Assembly (NCBI RefSeq): GCF_008016455.1
Contig: NZ_SAXU01000001.1
Coordinates: 992,001-1,056,000, forward strand
Origin: Brachyspira aalborgi
Lineage (GTDB): Bacteria; Spirochaetota; Brachyspiria; Brachyspirales; Brachyspiraceae
Length of the DNA: 64,000 nucleotides
Direction of reading: 5' to 3'
Made by a program: the position numbers and the translations under genes. The notes under the pieces are model-generated. The model ran no database searches. It had not been told where the DNA came from and saw nothing but the letters and a program-made list of their open reading frames with translations. This document shows, piece after piece, positions 16,705 to 25,567 of the stretch; position 1 is the stretch's first letter; each line of letters starts with the position of its first letter.

Positions 16705-17931
16705 TCAATTTTTTATTTTATAATATTTTCCAGCCGTTTGTTTTATAAAACCGTTTATTTCAAGCTGCATTAAAATAGAAGTTACGGCTTGAGTTTTCAT
16801 TCCCGTTTCTTCTATAATATCGTCAATATGGACTTTACCGACTTTATTTATTATATCGTAAAGTTTAGCTTCTTCGCCAATTAAATTCGGTTTTTTATTT
16901 TCAGTTTTTTTATTCGTTTTATTATCTTTAATTTTTTGAGTTTTTACAACTTTATTTTTATTAATTTCTTTATATTCTTTTCTTTGTATATTTCCGCCTT
17001 CAAAATATTTTAATTTCATTTTCAAATAATCGTCATCGTTTGAAAATATAGAATCAAAATCTTCAAGTATATCGGTTATATCGTTAAGAATTTTAGCGCC
17101 TTCTTTATACAATTTATGATTTCCAAAATATTCTTTTAATTTTTCATCGTAAGGAGCTATATAAACTTCTCTGCCTTGATTTAAAGCAAAATCTACCGTT
17201 ATTAAAGCGCCCGATTTGCTTGGAGCTTCAACCATTATTGTAGCGTAAGATAAACCCGATATTATTCTATTTCTTCTTGGAAAATTCATTCTATCTGGTT
17301 TTCTTTCAACTTCAAATTCGCTTAAAACAATTCCGCTTTCAATTAATTTATTATAAACTCTTAAATTTTCCGAAGGATAAACTATATCGATTCCATTTCC
17401 TAAAACCGCAGCCGTATTTACAAGCGAAGATATTGCGCCCAAATGAGCCTCCGTATCTATTCCTTTAGCCATGCCCGAAACTACGGTAATATTTAACGCC
17501 GATAATTTTGAGGCAATATCGAATGCATATTTTTTGCTTTCATTAGTCGGCGTTCTTGTTCCTACTATCGACACGCAATTTCTTCTTAACTTTTTCAAAT
17601 CGCCTTTATAATAAAGTATGTAAGGCGGATTATCAATCTGCTTTAAGTTAAAAGGATATTCTTTATCAAATAAACTTAAAATTTTTATTTCATGCTCTTC
17701 CGATTTTTTTATTATATTTTGAGCTTTATCTAAAATTTCATTTTTACTAAAATCGTCAAGTTTAAATTTAAACTTTTTTTCTATCAATTCTTTTAAGTTA
17801 TTTTCTTTCTCTTCAAAAATATTTTCAACCGATTCATAATGTTTTATAAGTTCGTATATTCTTTTATCGCCGATTTTTTCAATTTGATTAAGGGCTATCA
17901 AATATGTTTTTATATCGTTATTTTTACTCAT
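16705..17931 (-). CDS. dprA: DNA-processing protein DprA
   Basis: A 408-residue protein that binds incoming single-stranded DNA and loads RecA during transformation. The N-terminal helix-hairpin-helix/SAM-like region (about 1-90) is followed by the Rossmann-like core: CVSIVGTRTPTNESKKYA, TVVSGMAKGIDTEAH, AAVLGNGIDIVYP, FPRRNRIISGLS and KSGALITVDFALNQGREVY. A lysine-rich linker leads to a C-terminal winged-helix domain (about 350-405, ending ...EINGFIKQTAGKYYKI), as in other long DprA forms. It lies directly upstream of topA, a frequent arrangement in bacteria. Confidence 0.95.
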   Translation of the reverse strand: MSKNNDIKTYLIALNQIEKIGDKRIYELIKHYESVENIFEEKENNLKELIEKKFKFKLDDFSKNEILDKAQNIIKKSEEHEIKILSLFDKEYPFNLKQIDNPPYILYYKGDLKKLRRNCVSIVGTRTPTNESKKYAFDIASKLSALNITVVSGMAKGIDTEAHLGAISSLVNTAAVLGNGIDIVYPSENLRVYNKLIESGIVLSEFEVERKPDRMNFPRRNRIISGLSYATIMVEAPSKSGALITVDFALNQGREVYIAPYDEKLKEYFGNHKLYKEGAKILNDITDILEDFDSIFSNDDDYLKMKLKYFEGGNIQRKEYKEINKNKVVKTQKIKDNKTNKKTENKKPNLIGEEAKLYDIINKVGKVHIDDIIEETGMKTQAVTSILMQLEINGFIKQTAGKYYKIKN

Positions 17932-17940
17932 TTTTATTTT

Positions 17941-18648
17941 CTAATTATTATTTAAAATTTGATTAATATTATTTAAAGCCTTCTGTTTTATAGCGGAAGA
18001 ATCGCTCAAATTAATTATTCTTCTATAAACTTCAACCGCTCTATCTCTATTTCCAACGCTATATTGCAATCTTGCAAGCAAAAAAAGATAATCTATATTA
18101 TCGGGCGAAAGCGAAATAGCTTTATTTATAAGCTCAAGCGCTTCTTCATAATAATCTTGTTTAATTCCTTTAAGCGAAGATAATGCGGCGTAATAATTAG
18201 GATTATTAGCGTCTTTACTAATTGCAAAATTTATATTATTTTCCGCTCTCTTTATAAAATCATTTTTCTTCTCTTCCGTATCGGCGCTTTCCGCCAAATA
18301 AGAATAAGAAATTCCAAGTCCATATCTTAAATAAGGACTGTTAGGTAAAACTTTTAACGCTTCTGAAAAATATTTTGCAGAATATCCGTATTGAGATTTA
18401 GCCAAACTTCTCTCTCCCAAAGTTCTATAAACTGCGGCGAGTCTATCTTGAGCGTAAATTTTTTGATTTATTATATCGTTATAAGTTCCCGTTATTTCAA
18501 GAAGAGCTTCGTCATCGTCTTTATTTTTTCCTTTTTCGTATAACGAATAGGCTTTATTTAAATTATATCTATTTTTGAAAACTTGATTGCATGATATAAG
18601 AGATATCAATAATATTATAATTGCCGTAATTTTTAAAATTTCTTTCAT
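17941..18648 (-). CDS. TPR lipoprotein
   Basis: A 235-residue lipoprotein with a signal peptide ending LISLISC, giving lipid-modified Cys20. The rest is TPR: SQYGYSAKYFSEALKVLPNS, YYEEALELINKAISLSPDN and YLFLLARLQYSVGNRDRAVE are clear helical pairs. It is probably a periplasmic scaffold anchored to a membrane. It lies 9 bases upstream of dprA and may share its transcript. A TTTACT-17-TATATT promoter is possible within 18649-18700. No more specific function can be assigned. Confidence 0.8.
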   Translation of the reverse strand: MKEILKITAIIILLISLISCNQVFKNRYNLNKAYSLYEKGKNKDDDEALLEITGTYNDIINQKIYAQDRLAAVYRTLGERSLAKSQYGYSAKYFSEALKVLPNSPYLRYGLGISYSYLAESADTEEKKNDFIKRAENNINFAISKDANNPNYYAALSSLKGIKQDYYEEALELINKAISLSPDNIDYLFLLARLQYSVGNRDRAVEVYRRIINLSDSSAIKQKALNNINQILNNN

Positions 18649-18813
18649 TTATATAAAACCTTTCTTAATTATTTTATAATATATACAATATTATAAAAAA
18701 AGTAAAGAAAATTATTTATAAATTTTTATATTATTTACCTGCTATAAAATATTTTATTATGTTTACTTAAAAATAAAATTTTAATCAAAATTATAGTTTC
18801 ATAAATATATTTT

Positions 18814-18841
18814 TTGACAAAAAACATTTATAATATATAAT
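18814..18841 (+). promoter_or_regulatory. Promoter of the HEAT-like / MinD-like operon
   Basis: A perfect TTGACA (18814-18819), a 16-base spacer and a perfect TATAAT (18836-18841), 43 bases before the ATG at 18885. Confidence 0.75.
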
Positions 18842-18884
18842 TAATCAAAATATTGAATATTATTCTTAATTAGGATTAAATATA

Positions 18885-19085
18885 ATGAAAGAAATACTAT
18901 CCGAACTTGAAAGCGAAGACATTAAAAAAAGACTTAACGCTTTAGATGAACTTGCAAAAATGGTTTCTGCAGAAAATATAGATAGAGTTTTAATTATAAA
19001 GGCTTTAAAATCTCATATATTAGATTGGGATGAGGATGTTAGAGCAAAAGTTTCTTCCGTTCTAAAATTATATACGGGGATATAA
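18885..19085 (+). CDS. Small HEAT-like protein
   Basis: A 66-residue cytosolic protein made of about two alpha-helical pairs (SEDIKKRLNALDELAKMVS and WDEDVRAKVSSVLKLYTG), a pattern like one or two HEAT repeats. It is too short for a confident family call. It has its own consensus promoter and sits two bases before a MinD-like ATPase gene, so the two are almost certainly co-translated. An accessory or regulator of that ATPase is a reasonable but unproven guess. Confidence 0.65.
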   Translation: MKEILSELESEDIKKRLNALDELAKMVSAENIDRVLIIKALKSHILDWDEDVRAKVSSVLKLYTGI

Positions 19086-19087
19086 TT

Positions 19088-19888
19088 ATGGGAAGAATAG
19101 TATCTTTTTCAAGCGGAAAGGGAGGAGCGGGCAAAACTCTATGCACGGTTAATTTTGCAACCGAATTGGTTTCAAGAGGCTATAAAGTATTGGTATTTGA
19201 TATTGATATTAATTGCTCGAATGTTTTTATACTTCTTCATGTAAAACCCGAATCAAAATTGCAAGAATATTTTGAAGGAACATTAAACTTAAAAGACTGC
19301 ATAATAAAAAGCGAATTTAATATAGATGTTATAAGCGCGGGAATAAATATTCAAAGATTCGTTCAATTTGAAAACGATTTTAATTTGTCGATTTTGGCGA
19401 GAGACTTAAAAGAATTGTCTGAAGAATACGATTATGTTTTAATAGATTACGCTGCGGGAATAACTCAATCTATGATGAAATTTTATCAAATGTCTGACGA
19501 TATTATTTTAATTGCAAATCCCGAAATAACTTCGTTGACCGACCTTTATAGATTAATGAAAATGATGTTTGTAAATAAAATAACGGATAAAATATATTTG
19601 ATAGTAAATAAAGTAAAAAATATCGATTGGGCGATTAATCTTTACAAAGAGGTTAAAAAAGTTTCGGATAAATTTTCTTTAGATATAAATTTAGTATTGT
19701 TGGGACCAATTTTATTTGACGAAGAAAAGGTTATGGTTTCTATTCAAAAGAGAACTCCTTTAATAAAATTATATCCAAAGACTCCGATTAAAGGCGGATT
19801 TTCTTTAGCCGTTACAAGATATTTATACGATTTAGGACTTCTTAACGATAAAAACGCGAAAGAAAAATCTTTTGCAGAATTCTTCTAA
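19088..19888 (+). CDS. MinD/ParA-family ATPase
   Basis: A 266-residue P-loop ATPase. The deviant Walker A motif is SGKGGAGKT (residues 9-17), with both signature lysines. VLVFDIDINCSN matches the A'-type motif and YVLIDYAAGITQSM the Walker B region, with Y where many members have DxG. It is close in size and layout to MinD and FlhG. FlhG (YlxH) members control flagellar number in spirochaetes and are a good alternative, but no flagellar genes are nearby. No amphipathic C-terminal membrane-targeting helix is obvious. It pairs with the small HEAT-like gene and ends at a shared terminator. Confidence 0.8.
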   Translation: MGRIVSFSSGKGGAGKTLCTVNFATELVSRGYKVLVFDIDINCSNVFILLHVKPESKLQEYFEGTLNLKDCIIKSEFNIDVISAGINIQRFVQFENDFNLSILARDLKELSEEYDYVLIDYAAGITQSMMKFYQMSDDIILIANPEITSLTDLYRLMKMMFVNKITDKIYLIVNKVKNIDWAINLYKEVKKVSDKFSLDINLVLLGPILFDEEKVMVSIQKRTPLIKLYPKTPIKGGFSLAVTRYLYDLGLLNDKNAKEKSFAEFF

Positions 19889-19898
19889 AATTATAAAA

Positions 19899-19928
19899 GG
19901 ATAATATAATTTTTAAATCATATTATCC
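19899..19928. terminator. Terminator between convergent genes
   Basis: GGATAATAT (19899-19907) pairs with ATATTATCC (19920-19928) around a 12-base loop. On the minus strand the stem is followed by CCTTTTATAATTTT, so it best serves the alanine symporter gene, but it can work both ways. Confidence 0.6.
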
Positions 19929-19957
19929 CCAAAAATTTTATCTATATTTTTACAATT

Positions 19958-21331
19958 TTAATTTTCTAATTCTACCGAAATAGGATTTTTTAAATACTTT
20001 TTAACCATAGTAATTACTATAGGAGATAATAATATTACTCCGATTAAATTAGGTATAGCCATAAGTCCGTTAAAAGTGTCGGCTATAGCCCAAACTGATT
20101 TTAAATCTGAAGTAGCTCCAATTACTATAATTATTATAAATATTATTTTATATGACATAATAACTATTTTATTTCTTTTAGTTAAATATCCGAGACAAGT
20201 CTCTCCGTAATAAGACCAGCCTATTATCGTAGAAAATGCAAATAATATGCTTGATATTGTTATTACTATTTCTCCTATAATACCTATAGCTTCTTTAAAA
20301 GCGAGCGAAGTTAAAACCGCTCCGTCCGCCGCCGTATTTCCATATAAATATAAATCTGAAGATATAATAACTAGTCCAGTTAATAAGCATATTATTAAAG
20401 TGTTAAATACTTCAAATATTCCCCACATTCCCTGTTTTATGGGATTATTAGTATTGCTTGCGGTATGAGCTATAGGAGCGGTTCCAAGTCCCGCTTCGTT
20501 AGAAAATACTCCTCTCGCTATTCCGTATCTCATAGCTATAAATATAGCGTAGCCAGTAATTCCGCTAGCTGCAGATTTTAAAGAAAAAGCTTCGGATACA
20601 ATAAGTTTTATCGCTTGCGGCATATTTTTAAAGTTAATTATAAGTATGATTATAGACGCTATAAAATATATAGTAGCCATAAACGGAACAAGTTTTTCAG
20701 AAACGCTTGATATTCTTTTAATGCCTCCTATTAATACCAAAGCGACTATAATAGCCACTATTATTCCCGAAACATATTCTGGAAGTTTAAGCGTCTGTCT
20801 CAATAATCCAGCTATAGCGTTAGATTGCGTCATATTTCCAGCTCCAAAAGTCGCTATGGATGCAAAAATAGCAAATAAAATAGAGAGCCATTTTTGTTTA
20901 AGCCCTTTTTCTATATAATACATAGGACCTCCATAATGAATTCCATTTTCGTCCTTTTCTCTAAAATATACCGATAGAACTACCTCCGAAAATTTTGTCA
21001 TCATTCCAAAAAATGCGGAAACTACCATCCAAAATAAAGCGCCAGGACCGCCCGAGACTATCGCCGTAGCTATTCCCGCTATACTTCCTATACCTATAGT
21101 GCTTGCTAAAGCCACGCTTACAGCTTGAAACGGAGTTATATTATGTCCTTTTTCATGTTTATCAAACATAGAGCCATAAGTTAATTTTGCCCATATATTA
21201 AAATTCTTTACTTGAAAGAAATATGTCCTTATGCTCATATATACTCCAGTCCCGATTAGAAGGACTAACATATAAGGACCCCATACAAAACTATTAATTA
21301 TATTGTTAATTGCTGATATTTTTTCAATCAT
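19958..21331 (-). CDS. Sodium/alanine symporter (AGCS family)
   Basis: A 457-residue inner-membrane protein with about eleven hydrophobic segments. AGCS signatures are seen at VALASTIGIGSIAGIATAIV, GAGNMTQSNAIA and FSNEAGLGTAPIAHTA. It imports alanine or glycine with sodium. It lies 86 bases downstream of alanine dehydrogenase in the same direction, so the pair would take up alanine and deaminate it. A terminator-like hairpin between the two suggests it receives only part of that transcript. The start has a TAGGAGA site. Confidence 0.92.
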   Translation of the reverse strand: MIEKISAINNIINSFVWGPYMLVLLIGTGVYMSIRTYFFQVKNFNIWAKLTYGSMFDKHEKGHNITPFQAVSVALASTIGIGSIAGIATAIVSGGPGALFWMVVSAFFGMMTKFSEVVLSVYFREKDENGIHYGGPMYYIEKGLKQKWLSILFAIFASIATFGAGNMTQSNAIAGLLRQTLKLPEYVSGIIVAIIVALVLIGGIKRISSVSEKLVPFMATIYFIASIIILIINFKNMPQAIKLIVSEAFSLKSAASGITGYAIFIAMRYGIARGVFSNEAGLGTAPIAHTASNTNNPIKQGMWGIFEVFNTLIICLLTGLVIISSDLYLYGNTAADGAVLTSLAFKEAIGIIGEIVITISSILFAFSTIIGWSYYGETCLGYLTKRNKIVIMSYKIIFIIIIVIGATSDLKSVWAIADTFNGLMAIPNLIGVILLSPIVITMVKKYLKNPISVELEN

Positions 21332-21365
21332 AATATTTGAAATCTCCTATAAAAAAATAATATAA

Positions 21366-21403
21366 GAAAATAAGAACCATAATTTAATATAGCCCTTATT
21401 TTC
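21366..21403 (-). terminator. Terminator-like hairpin between ald and the alanine symporter
   Basis: On the minus strand GAAAATAAG (21403-21395) pairs with CTTATTTTC (21374-21366). The inner bases GGCTATA and TTATGGTT extend the stem to about 16 pairs with several G-U. A T-rich run with seven consecutive T follows. It lies 35 bases before the symporter ATG. Confidence 0.65.
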
Positions 21404-21417
21404 TCCCTCGCTAATTT

Positions 21418-22530
21418 TTATAAACCTAAAGCCTTTTTAGGTTCGGTATATTCTATTCCAAAGGCTTCGGCGACTCCTTTGAAAGTGCATTTTCCGTTAT
21501 AAGTGTTTAATCCCGTTAGCATCGTGTTATTCGTTTTGCATATCTCTTCAACTCCAGCGTTTGCAAGCATTATTCCGTAATGAGTTGTGGAATTAGTTAA
21601 CGCTATTGTGGAAGTTCTTGGCACTGCTCCTGGCATATTGGCAACGCAATAATGAACTATATCGTCTATAATATAAATAGGTTCATCATGAGTCGTGGCA
21701 TGCGAAGTTTCAAAACATCCTCCTTGGTCTATAGCGACATCGACTATAACGCATCCTTTTTTCATTATCTTTAAATGCTCTTTTCTTAAAAGTTTAGGAG
21801 CTTTTGCGCCGGGAATTAAAACGCTTCCTATAACGACATCAGCCGTTCTGTATAGATTTTCTAAAGTAGAAGGAGCGCTAAAATAAGTATTTATTCTCAT
21901 ATTAAATATTTGGTCTATATAAGATAATCTTGCTATATTAACATCCGTTATTGAAACATTCGCTCCAAAACCCATAGCTATTTGAGCCGCGTTTAATCCG
22001 ACAACTCCAGCTCCAAGTATAACGACATTCGCTTTTTGAACTCCAGGAACTCCGCCAAGTAAAACGCCTTCTCCTCCAAATTTCTTCTCCAAATATTTTG
22101 ACGCTTCTTGAATCGACAATCTTCCCGCAATACAACTCATAGGCGCGAGACATGGAAGTTGATTAAATTCGTCTCTCATTGTTTCATAAGCGATTGATTT
22201 GATTTTCTTTTTTAATAACATTTCGGTTAACGGTTTATCGGCGGCTAAATGCAAGTAAGTATATAATATTTGATTTTCTCTAAAATAATTATATTCTTCT
22301 TCTATCGGCTCTTTTACTTTCACTATCATATCCGCTTCAAATACTTTCTTTTTATCGGTTATTTCGGCTCCAGCTTTTTTATATTCTTCGTCCGAAAATC
22401 CCGAACCTTCTCCAGCTCCTTTTTCGATTAACACCTTATGATTATTTCCGACATAATCGGCTACATTTGACGGCGTTAATCCGACTCTGTATTCTTGATT
22501 TTTAATTTCTTTTGGGCATCCTATAAGCAT
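21418..22530 (-). CDS. ald: Alanine dehydrogenase
   Basis: A 370-residue NAD-dependent enzyme that converts L-alanine to pyruvate and ammonia, and the reverse. The N-terminal catalytic part has GCPKEIKNQEYRVGLTP and the catalytic lysine in MIVKVKEP; YTYLHLAADKPLTE carries the active-site His. The NAD-binding Rossmann motif is VVILGAGVVGLNAAQIAMG. VDVAIDQGGCFETSHATTHD is a family hallmark. The start has an AAGGAG site. It appears to have its own promoter, with a 14-base homopolymer in the spacer. The symporter lies downstream and glmS upstream, the latter ending 91 bases before. Confidence 0.95.
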   Translation of the reverse strand: MLIGCPKEIKNQEYRVGLTPSNVADYVGNNHKVLIEKGAGEGSGFSDEEYKKAGAEITDKKKVFEADMIVKVKEPIEEEYNYFRENQILYTYLHLAADKPLTEMLLKKKIKSIAYETMRDEFNQLPCLAPMSCIAGRLSIQEASKYLEKKFGGEGVLLGGVPGVQKANVVILGAGVVGLNAAQIAMGFGANVSITDVNIARLSYIDQIFNMRINTYFSAPSTLENLYRTADVVIGSVLIPGAKAPKLLRKEHLKIMKKGCVIVDVAIDQGGCFETSHATTHDEPIYIIDDIVHYCVANMPGAVPRTSTIALTNSTTHYGIMLANAGVEEICKTNNTMLTGLNTYNGKCTFKGVAEAFGIEYTEPKKALGL

Positions 22531-22564
22531 ACCTAACTCCTTAATTAATAATATTTATACTTTA

Positions 22565-22593
22565 AGTATAGTCATTTTTTTTTTTTTTGTCAA
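22565..22593 (-). promoter_or_regulatory. ald promoter with a 14-T homopolymer spacer
   Basis: On the minus strand TTGACA (22593-22588), a 17-base spacer and TATACT (22570-22565). The spacer contains most of a 14-base homopolymer (T at 22575-22588 on the plus strand). TATACTTTAAGTATA (22556-22570) is a 15-base palindrome that overlaps the -10 box and could be an operator, although AT-rich palindromes also arise by chance. Confidence 0.7.
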
Positions 22594-22620
22594 GTAAAAT
22601 ATTATTTACAAGTAAAAATA

Positions 22621-24444
22621 TTATTCAACGGTAACGCTTTTTGCTAGATTTCTTGGTTTGTCGACATCGCAACCTCTGATAACGGCGGTATGATAAGCGA
22701 GTAATTGTAAAGCGACTATTGAAGCGATAGGCATAAACATATCTTCAATATTAGGTAGATATACTATTTTATCGTAAGCGTCTTTATCTATATTCATTCC
22801 TTTTTTAGCGAATAATAAAACTTTAGCTCCTCTTGAAACAACTTCTTTTATATTGCTTATCATTTTATTTAAAATTTTTTCTTGAATAGCCAAAGCTACT
22901 ACGGAAGTTCCTTCGGTTATTAAAGATATTACTCCATGTTTAAGCTCGCCTCCAGCATAAGCCTCGCAATGAATATAGCTAATCTCTTTCATTTTTAAAG
23001 CGCCTTCCATAACCTGATAATAATCTAAATCTCTTCCCATAAAAAATATGCTATTAACTTCTTTATAATCTACGCAAATATTTTTTATTTCATCGCTCAT
23101 ATCAAGCAAATCGTTTATAGAATCAATCGCGTTAAGCATATTTCTTATAAGAATTTTTATTTCTTTTTCGTTTTTTAATTTTCTTGCCAAAGATATTTTA
23201 AAAGTTATTAAATACATTATAGCGACTTGAACGGAATAAGCTTTTGTTGAAGCTACAGATATTTCAGGTCCCGCGTAAGTATAAATAACATAATCGGCGG
23301 CTCGCGCTATTGAAGAACCGTTTACATTTACTATCGCCAAACTTTTGCATCCTCTCTCTTTAACCAAATTTAAAGCGGCTAAAGTATCGGCGGTTTCTCC
23401 CGACTGCGAAATAAATATTGCAAGAGTTTTATCGGTTATAATAGGATTTTTATATCTAAACTCCGAAGCAATTTCGCATTCTACGGGAATTCTGCAATTA
23501 TCCTCAATCAATCTTTTTCCAATCATTGCCGCATGCATTGCAGTTCCGCAGCCTACAATATAAACTCTTTCAAAATATTTCCAAAAATTTTCGTCTAATA
23601 TATTATCTCTTTTGAAATCGGGAATTCCATGCACAATTCTTGGCTCTATCGTGTCTAAAATCGCTTTAGGCTGTTCGTAAATTTCTTTAATCATAAAATG
23701 CTCATAGCCCGATTTTTCAGCCTGTTCTAAAGTCCAATTAGCTTCGTTTACTTTTGCATTTACTTCTTTCAAATCTTTATCGTAAATAATAACTTTATCT
23801 TTTTGTAATTCTGCAATATTTTCTTCGTCTATTAAAATATATTTATTCGTGTATTTTAATATCGCAGGAATATCTGACGCTATAAAATTTTCGTTTTTAC
23901 CCAAAGCTACAATAAGAGGCGCGCATTTTCTTATAGCGTAAACTTTATCAAGTTTGTCTTTAAAAATAATTGCAAAAGCGTAAGAACCTTCTATAATCTC
24001 AATCGCTTTTTTTATGGCAAGCAAAGGATTTCCATTATATAAATAATCTATCAAATTTGCAGCGACTTCTGTGTCGGTTTCTGAAATAAATTTATAACCT
24101 TTATTTATAAGATTATTTTTTATGTCTTTATAATTTTCTATTATTCCGTTATGAACTAAAGAAAGCCTTGCGGTAGAATGAGGATGAGCGTTAATATCCG
24201 AAGGCGCTCCGTGAGTCGCCCATCTTGTATGTCCTATTCCAATATTTGATTCTATTTTTTTATTTTTGTCTATAATATTTTGTAAATTATCAATTTTTCC
24301 TTCCGATTTGAAAGTTATTATATTATCGTTTTCAACTATTGAAATTCCCGCCGAATCGTATCCTCTGTATTCCAAAGAATAAAGTCCATTCATTAGAATA
24401 TCAACAGAATTATTTTCTCCAACATAGCCGACTATACCGCACAT
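22621..24444 (-). CDS. glmS: Glutamine-fructose-6-phosphate aminotransferase
   Basis: A 607-residue cytosolic enzyme that makes glucosamine-6-phosphate for peptidoglycan precursors. The N-terminal glutaminase starts MCGIVGYVG with nucleophile Cys2 and has GIGHTRWATHG near residue 70. Two SIS sugar-isomerase domains follow (about 285-600). VGCGTAMHA, SQSGETADTLAAL and the C-terminal KPRNLAKSVTVE, which closes the active site, are all present. The start, MCG, is fixed by the catalytic cysteine. No glmS ribozyme-like structure is apparent in the 164 bases upstream. Confidence 0.97.
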   Translation of the reverse strand: MCGIVGYVGENNSVDILMNGLYSLEYRGYDSAGISIVENDNIITFKSEGKIDNLQNIIDKNKKIESNIGIGHTRWATHGAPSDINAHPHSTARLSLVHNGIIENYKDIKNNLINKGYKFISETDTEVAANLIDYLYNGNPLLAIKKAIEIIEGSYAFAIIFKDKLDKVYAIRKCAPLIVALGKNENFIASDIPAILKYTNKYILIDEENIAELQKDKVIIYDKDLKEVNAKVNEANWTLEQAEKSGYEHFMIKEIYEQPKAILDTIEPRIVHGIPDFKRDNILDENFWKYFERVYIVGCGTAMHAAMIGKRLIEDNCRIPVECEIASEFRYKNPIITDKTLAIFISQSGETADTLAALNLVKERGCKSLAIVNVNGSSIARAADYVIYTYAGPEISVASTKAYSVQVAIMYLITFKISLARKLKNEKEIKILIRNMLNAIDSINDLLDMSDEIKNICVDYKEVNSIFFMGRDLDYYQVMEGALKMKEISYIHCEAYAGGELKHGVISLITEGTSVVALAIQEKILNKMISNIKEVVSRGAKVLLFAKKGMNIDKDAYDKIVYLPNIEDMFMPIASIVALQLLAYHTAVIRGCDVDKPRNLAKSVTVE

Positions 24445-24496
24445 AAAAAATCCTTAAATAATAGAGTCTTGTTTTATCAAATTTATATTTTTATTA

Positions 24497-24525
24497 ATTA
24501 TATTAGAAATATTGCTATTTATCAA
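24497..24525 (-). promoter_or_regulatory. glmS promoter
   Basis: Minus strand TTGATA (24525-24520), a 17-base spacer and TATAAT (24502-24497), about 50 bases before the glmS start. Confidence 0.6.
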
Positions 24526-24548
24526 GAGTATTATATAAATTAAAATAA

Positions 24549-24573
24549 AAGGCAAGGTTATAAACCCTGCCTT
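24549..24573 (-). terminator. Terminator of the PepSY-like gene
   Basis: On the minus strand AAGGCAGGGTT pairs with AACCTTGCCTT with one mismatch around a 3-base loop. TTTTATTTT follows. It lies between the PepSY-like gene and the glmS promoter. Confidence 0.75.
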
Positions 24574-24608
24574 AAGAAACATAAAATAAATTTTATAAAT
24601 AATTAAAA

Positions 24609-25109
24609 TTAATCGTCAAATTTTTGCCCTATTAAAGTTCCGTTATTGTCTATATAAAGTTCCATCATGTTATTTAGTTTTACTTCAAAAATAGTAAATT
24701 GCTTTTCAATCTTTATTATAGCAGCTTGAGGATAAGTCCTTTGAATCGTAGCCATAACATTTGCAGGCAATATTGAAGCGGGCATATTCATATAACATTT
24801 AACCTCTTTCCAATCGCCGTTTGGGAAAAATTCTATTTGAGTTCCGTTTGCCAAATAAACCTCTATATCGTCCCAATCTCTTTCTATATACGAAACTTGA
24901 ATATTAGGAAAATGCTGTTTTATAAAATTTTGAGCGTTTTGGGGAATAGAAGATAATTGAACTCCATAACCGTATTGAGCGTTTGTGTCAGGCGTATATG
25001 AATATGGATTTTGTCCATTATTTGTAGCTTGAGCAAATAAAAAGCTCGAAAATGCCGATAAAACAAATAAAGCGATTAATAATTTTTTTGTATTTTTGTT
25101 TTCTTTCAT
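24609..25109 (-). CDS. Exported PepSY-like protein
   Basis: A 166-residue exported protein. The signal peptide has a basic start and a hydrophobic segment (LLIALFVLSAFSSFLFAQA) with a cleavage-type AQA near residue 28. The remainder holds two similar units, PQNAQNFIKQHFPNIQVSYI and PANVMATIQRTYPQAAIIKI, each followed by VxLxNxxxxxxxxxG beta strands. This matches the PepSY-like (DUF2874) fold found in periplasmic proteins; a precise function is not known. It has a strong promoter and its own terminator, so it is a monocistronic unit. Confidence 0.8.
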   Translation of the reverse strand: MKENKNTKKLLIALFVLSAFSSFLFAQATNNGQNPYSYTPDTNAQYGYGVQLSSIPQNAQNFIKQHFPNIQVSYIERDWDDIEVYLANGTQIEFFPNGDWKEVKCYMNMPASILPANVMATIQRTYPQAAIIKIEKQFTIFEVKLNNMMELYIDNNGTLIGQKFDD

Positions 25110-25160
25110 AAGAAACTCTCCTTAATAAAATAATATTTTGTAAATCTCTTTACGACTTAT

Positions 25161-25189
25161 ATTATAAAATATTTTAAAAATAATGTCAA
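25161..25189 (-). promoter_or_regulatory. Promoter of the PepSY-like gene
   Basis: Minus strand TTGACA (25189-25184), a 17-base spacer and TATAAT (25166-25161), a full consensus match. Confidence 0.8.
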
Positions 25190-25358
25190 GTTTGTTTACT
25201 AACTTTTTACTATAAATTTACATTAATTTTTAATTAAATGCTTAATATATTTTTTATTAAATAAAATTATTTTTATAATTTAATTAAAAAGGTTATATTT
25301 TTTATTTAGTTATTTAAAATATTTTAAACCGTAATTGATAGCATTATAAAAAATGAAT

Positions 25359-25434
25359 AGCAATCTACATTTAAAAAGTTAATTTTTAGAATTTAGTTTC
25401 ATTAATAAATGAATTTTATTAAAAGTGGATTGCT
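25359..25434. repeat. Remnant palindromic repeat in the 25190-25567 gap
   Basis: AGCAATCTAC (25359-25368) and GTGGATTGCT (25425-25434) are inverted with one mismatch. The AGCAATC edge is the inner part of the CATTGCGAG-type repeat. Bases 25367-25386 (ACATTTAAAAAGTTAATTTT) recur exactly at 45538-45557. The rest of this gap is AT-rich with nothing else that I can support. Confidence 0.55.
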
Positions 25435-25567
25435 TGGCTTATGTTCGACTTTGATATAGTTCTTTTTTAGCTTTTACCAAATTAAGCATATTATCAAAAA
25501 AGAAAAAATAATTTTGACTTATAAATTCACAAACTTAAAGACTAATATTAAATTTAATTAATTACAA

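Noticed and set aside
24445-24540. glmS ribozyme
   Set aside because: The sequence before glmS is AT-rich with a plain promoter; no nested pseudoknot-like GC stems are visible.
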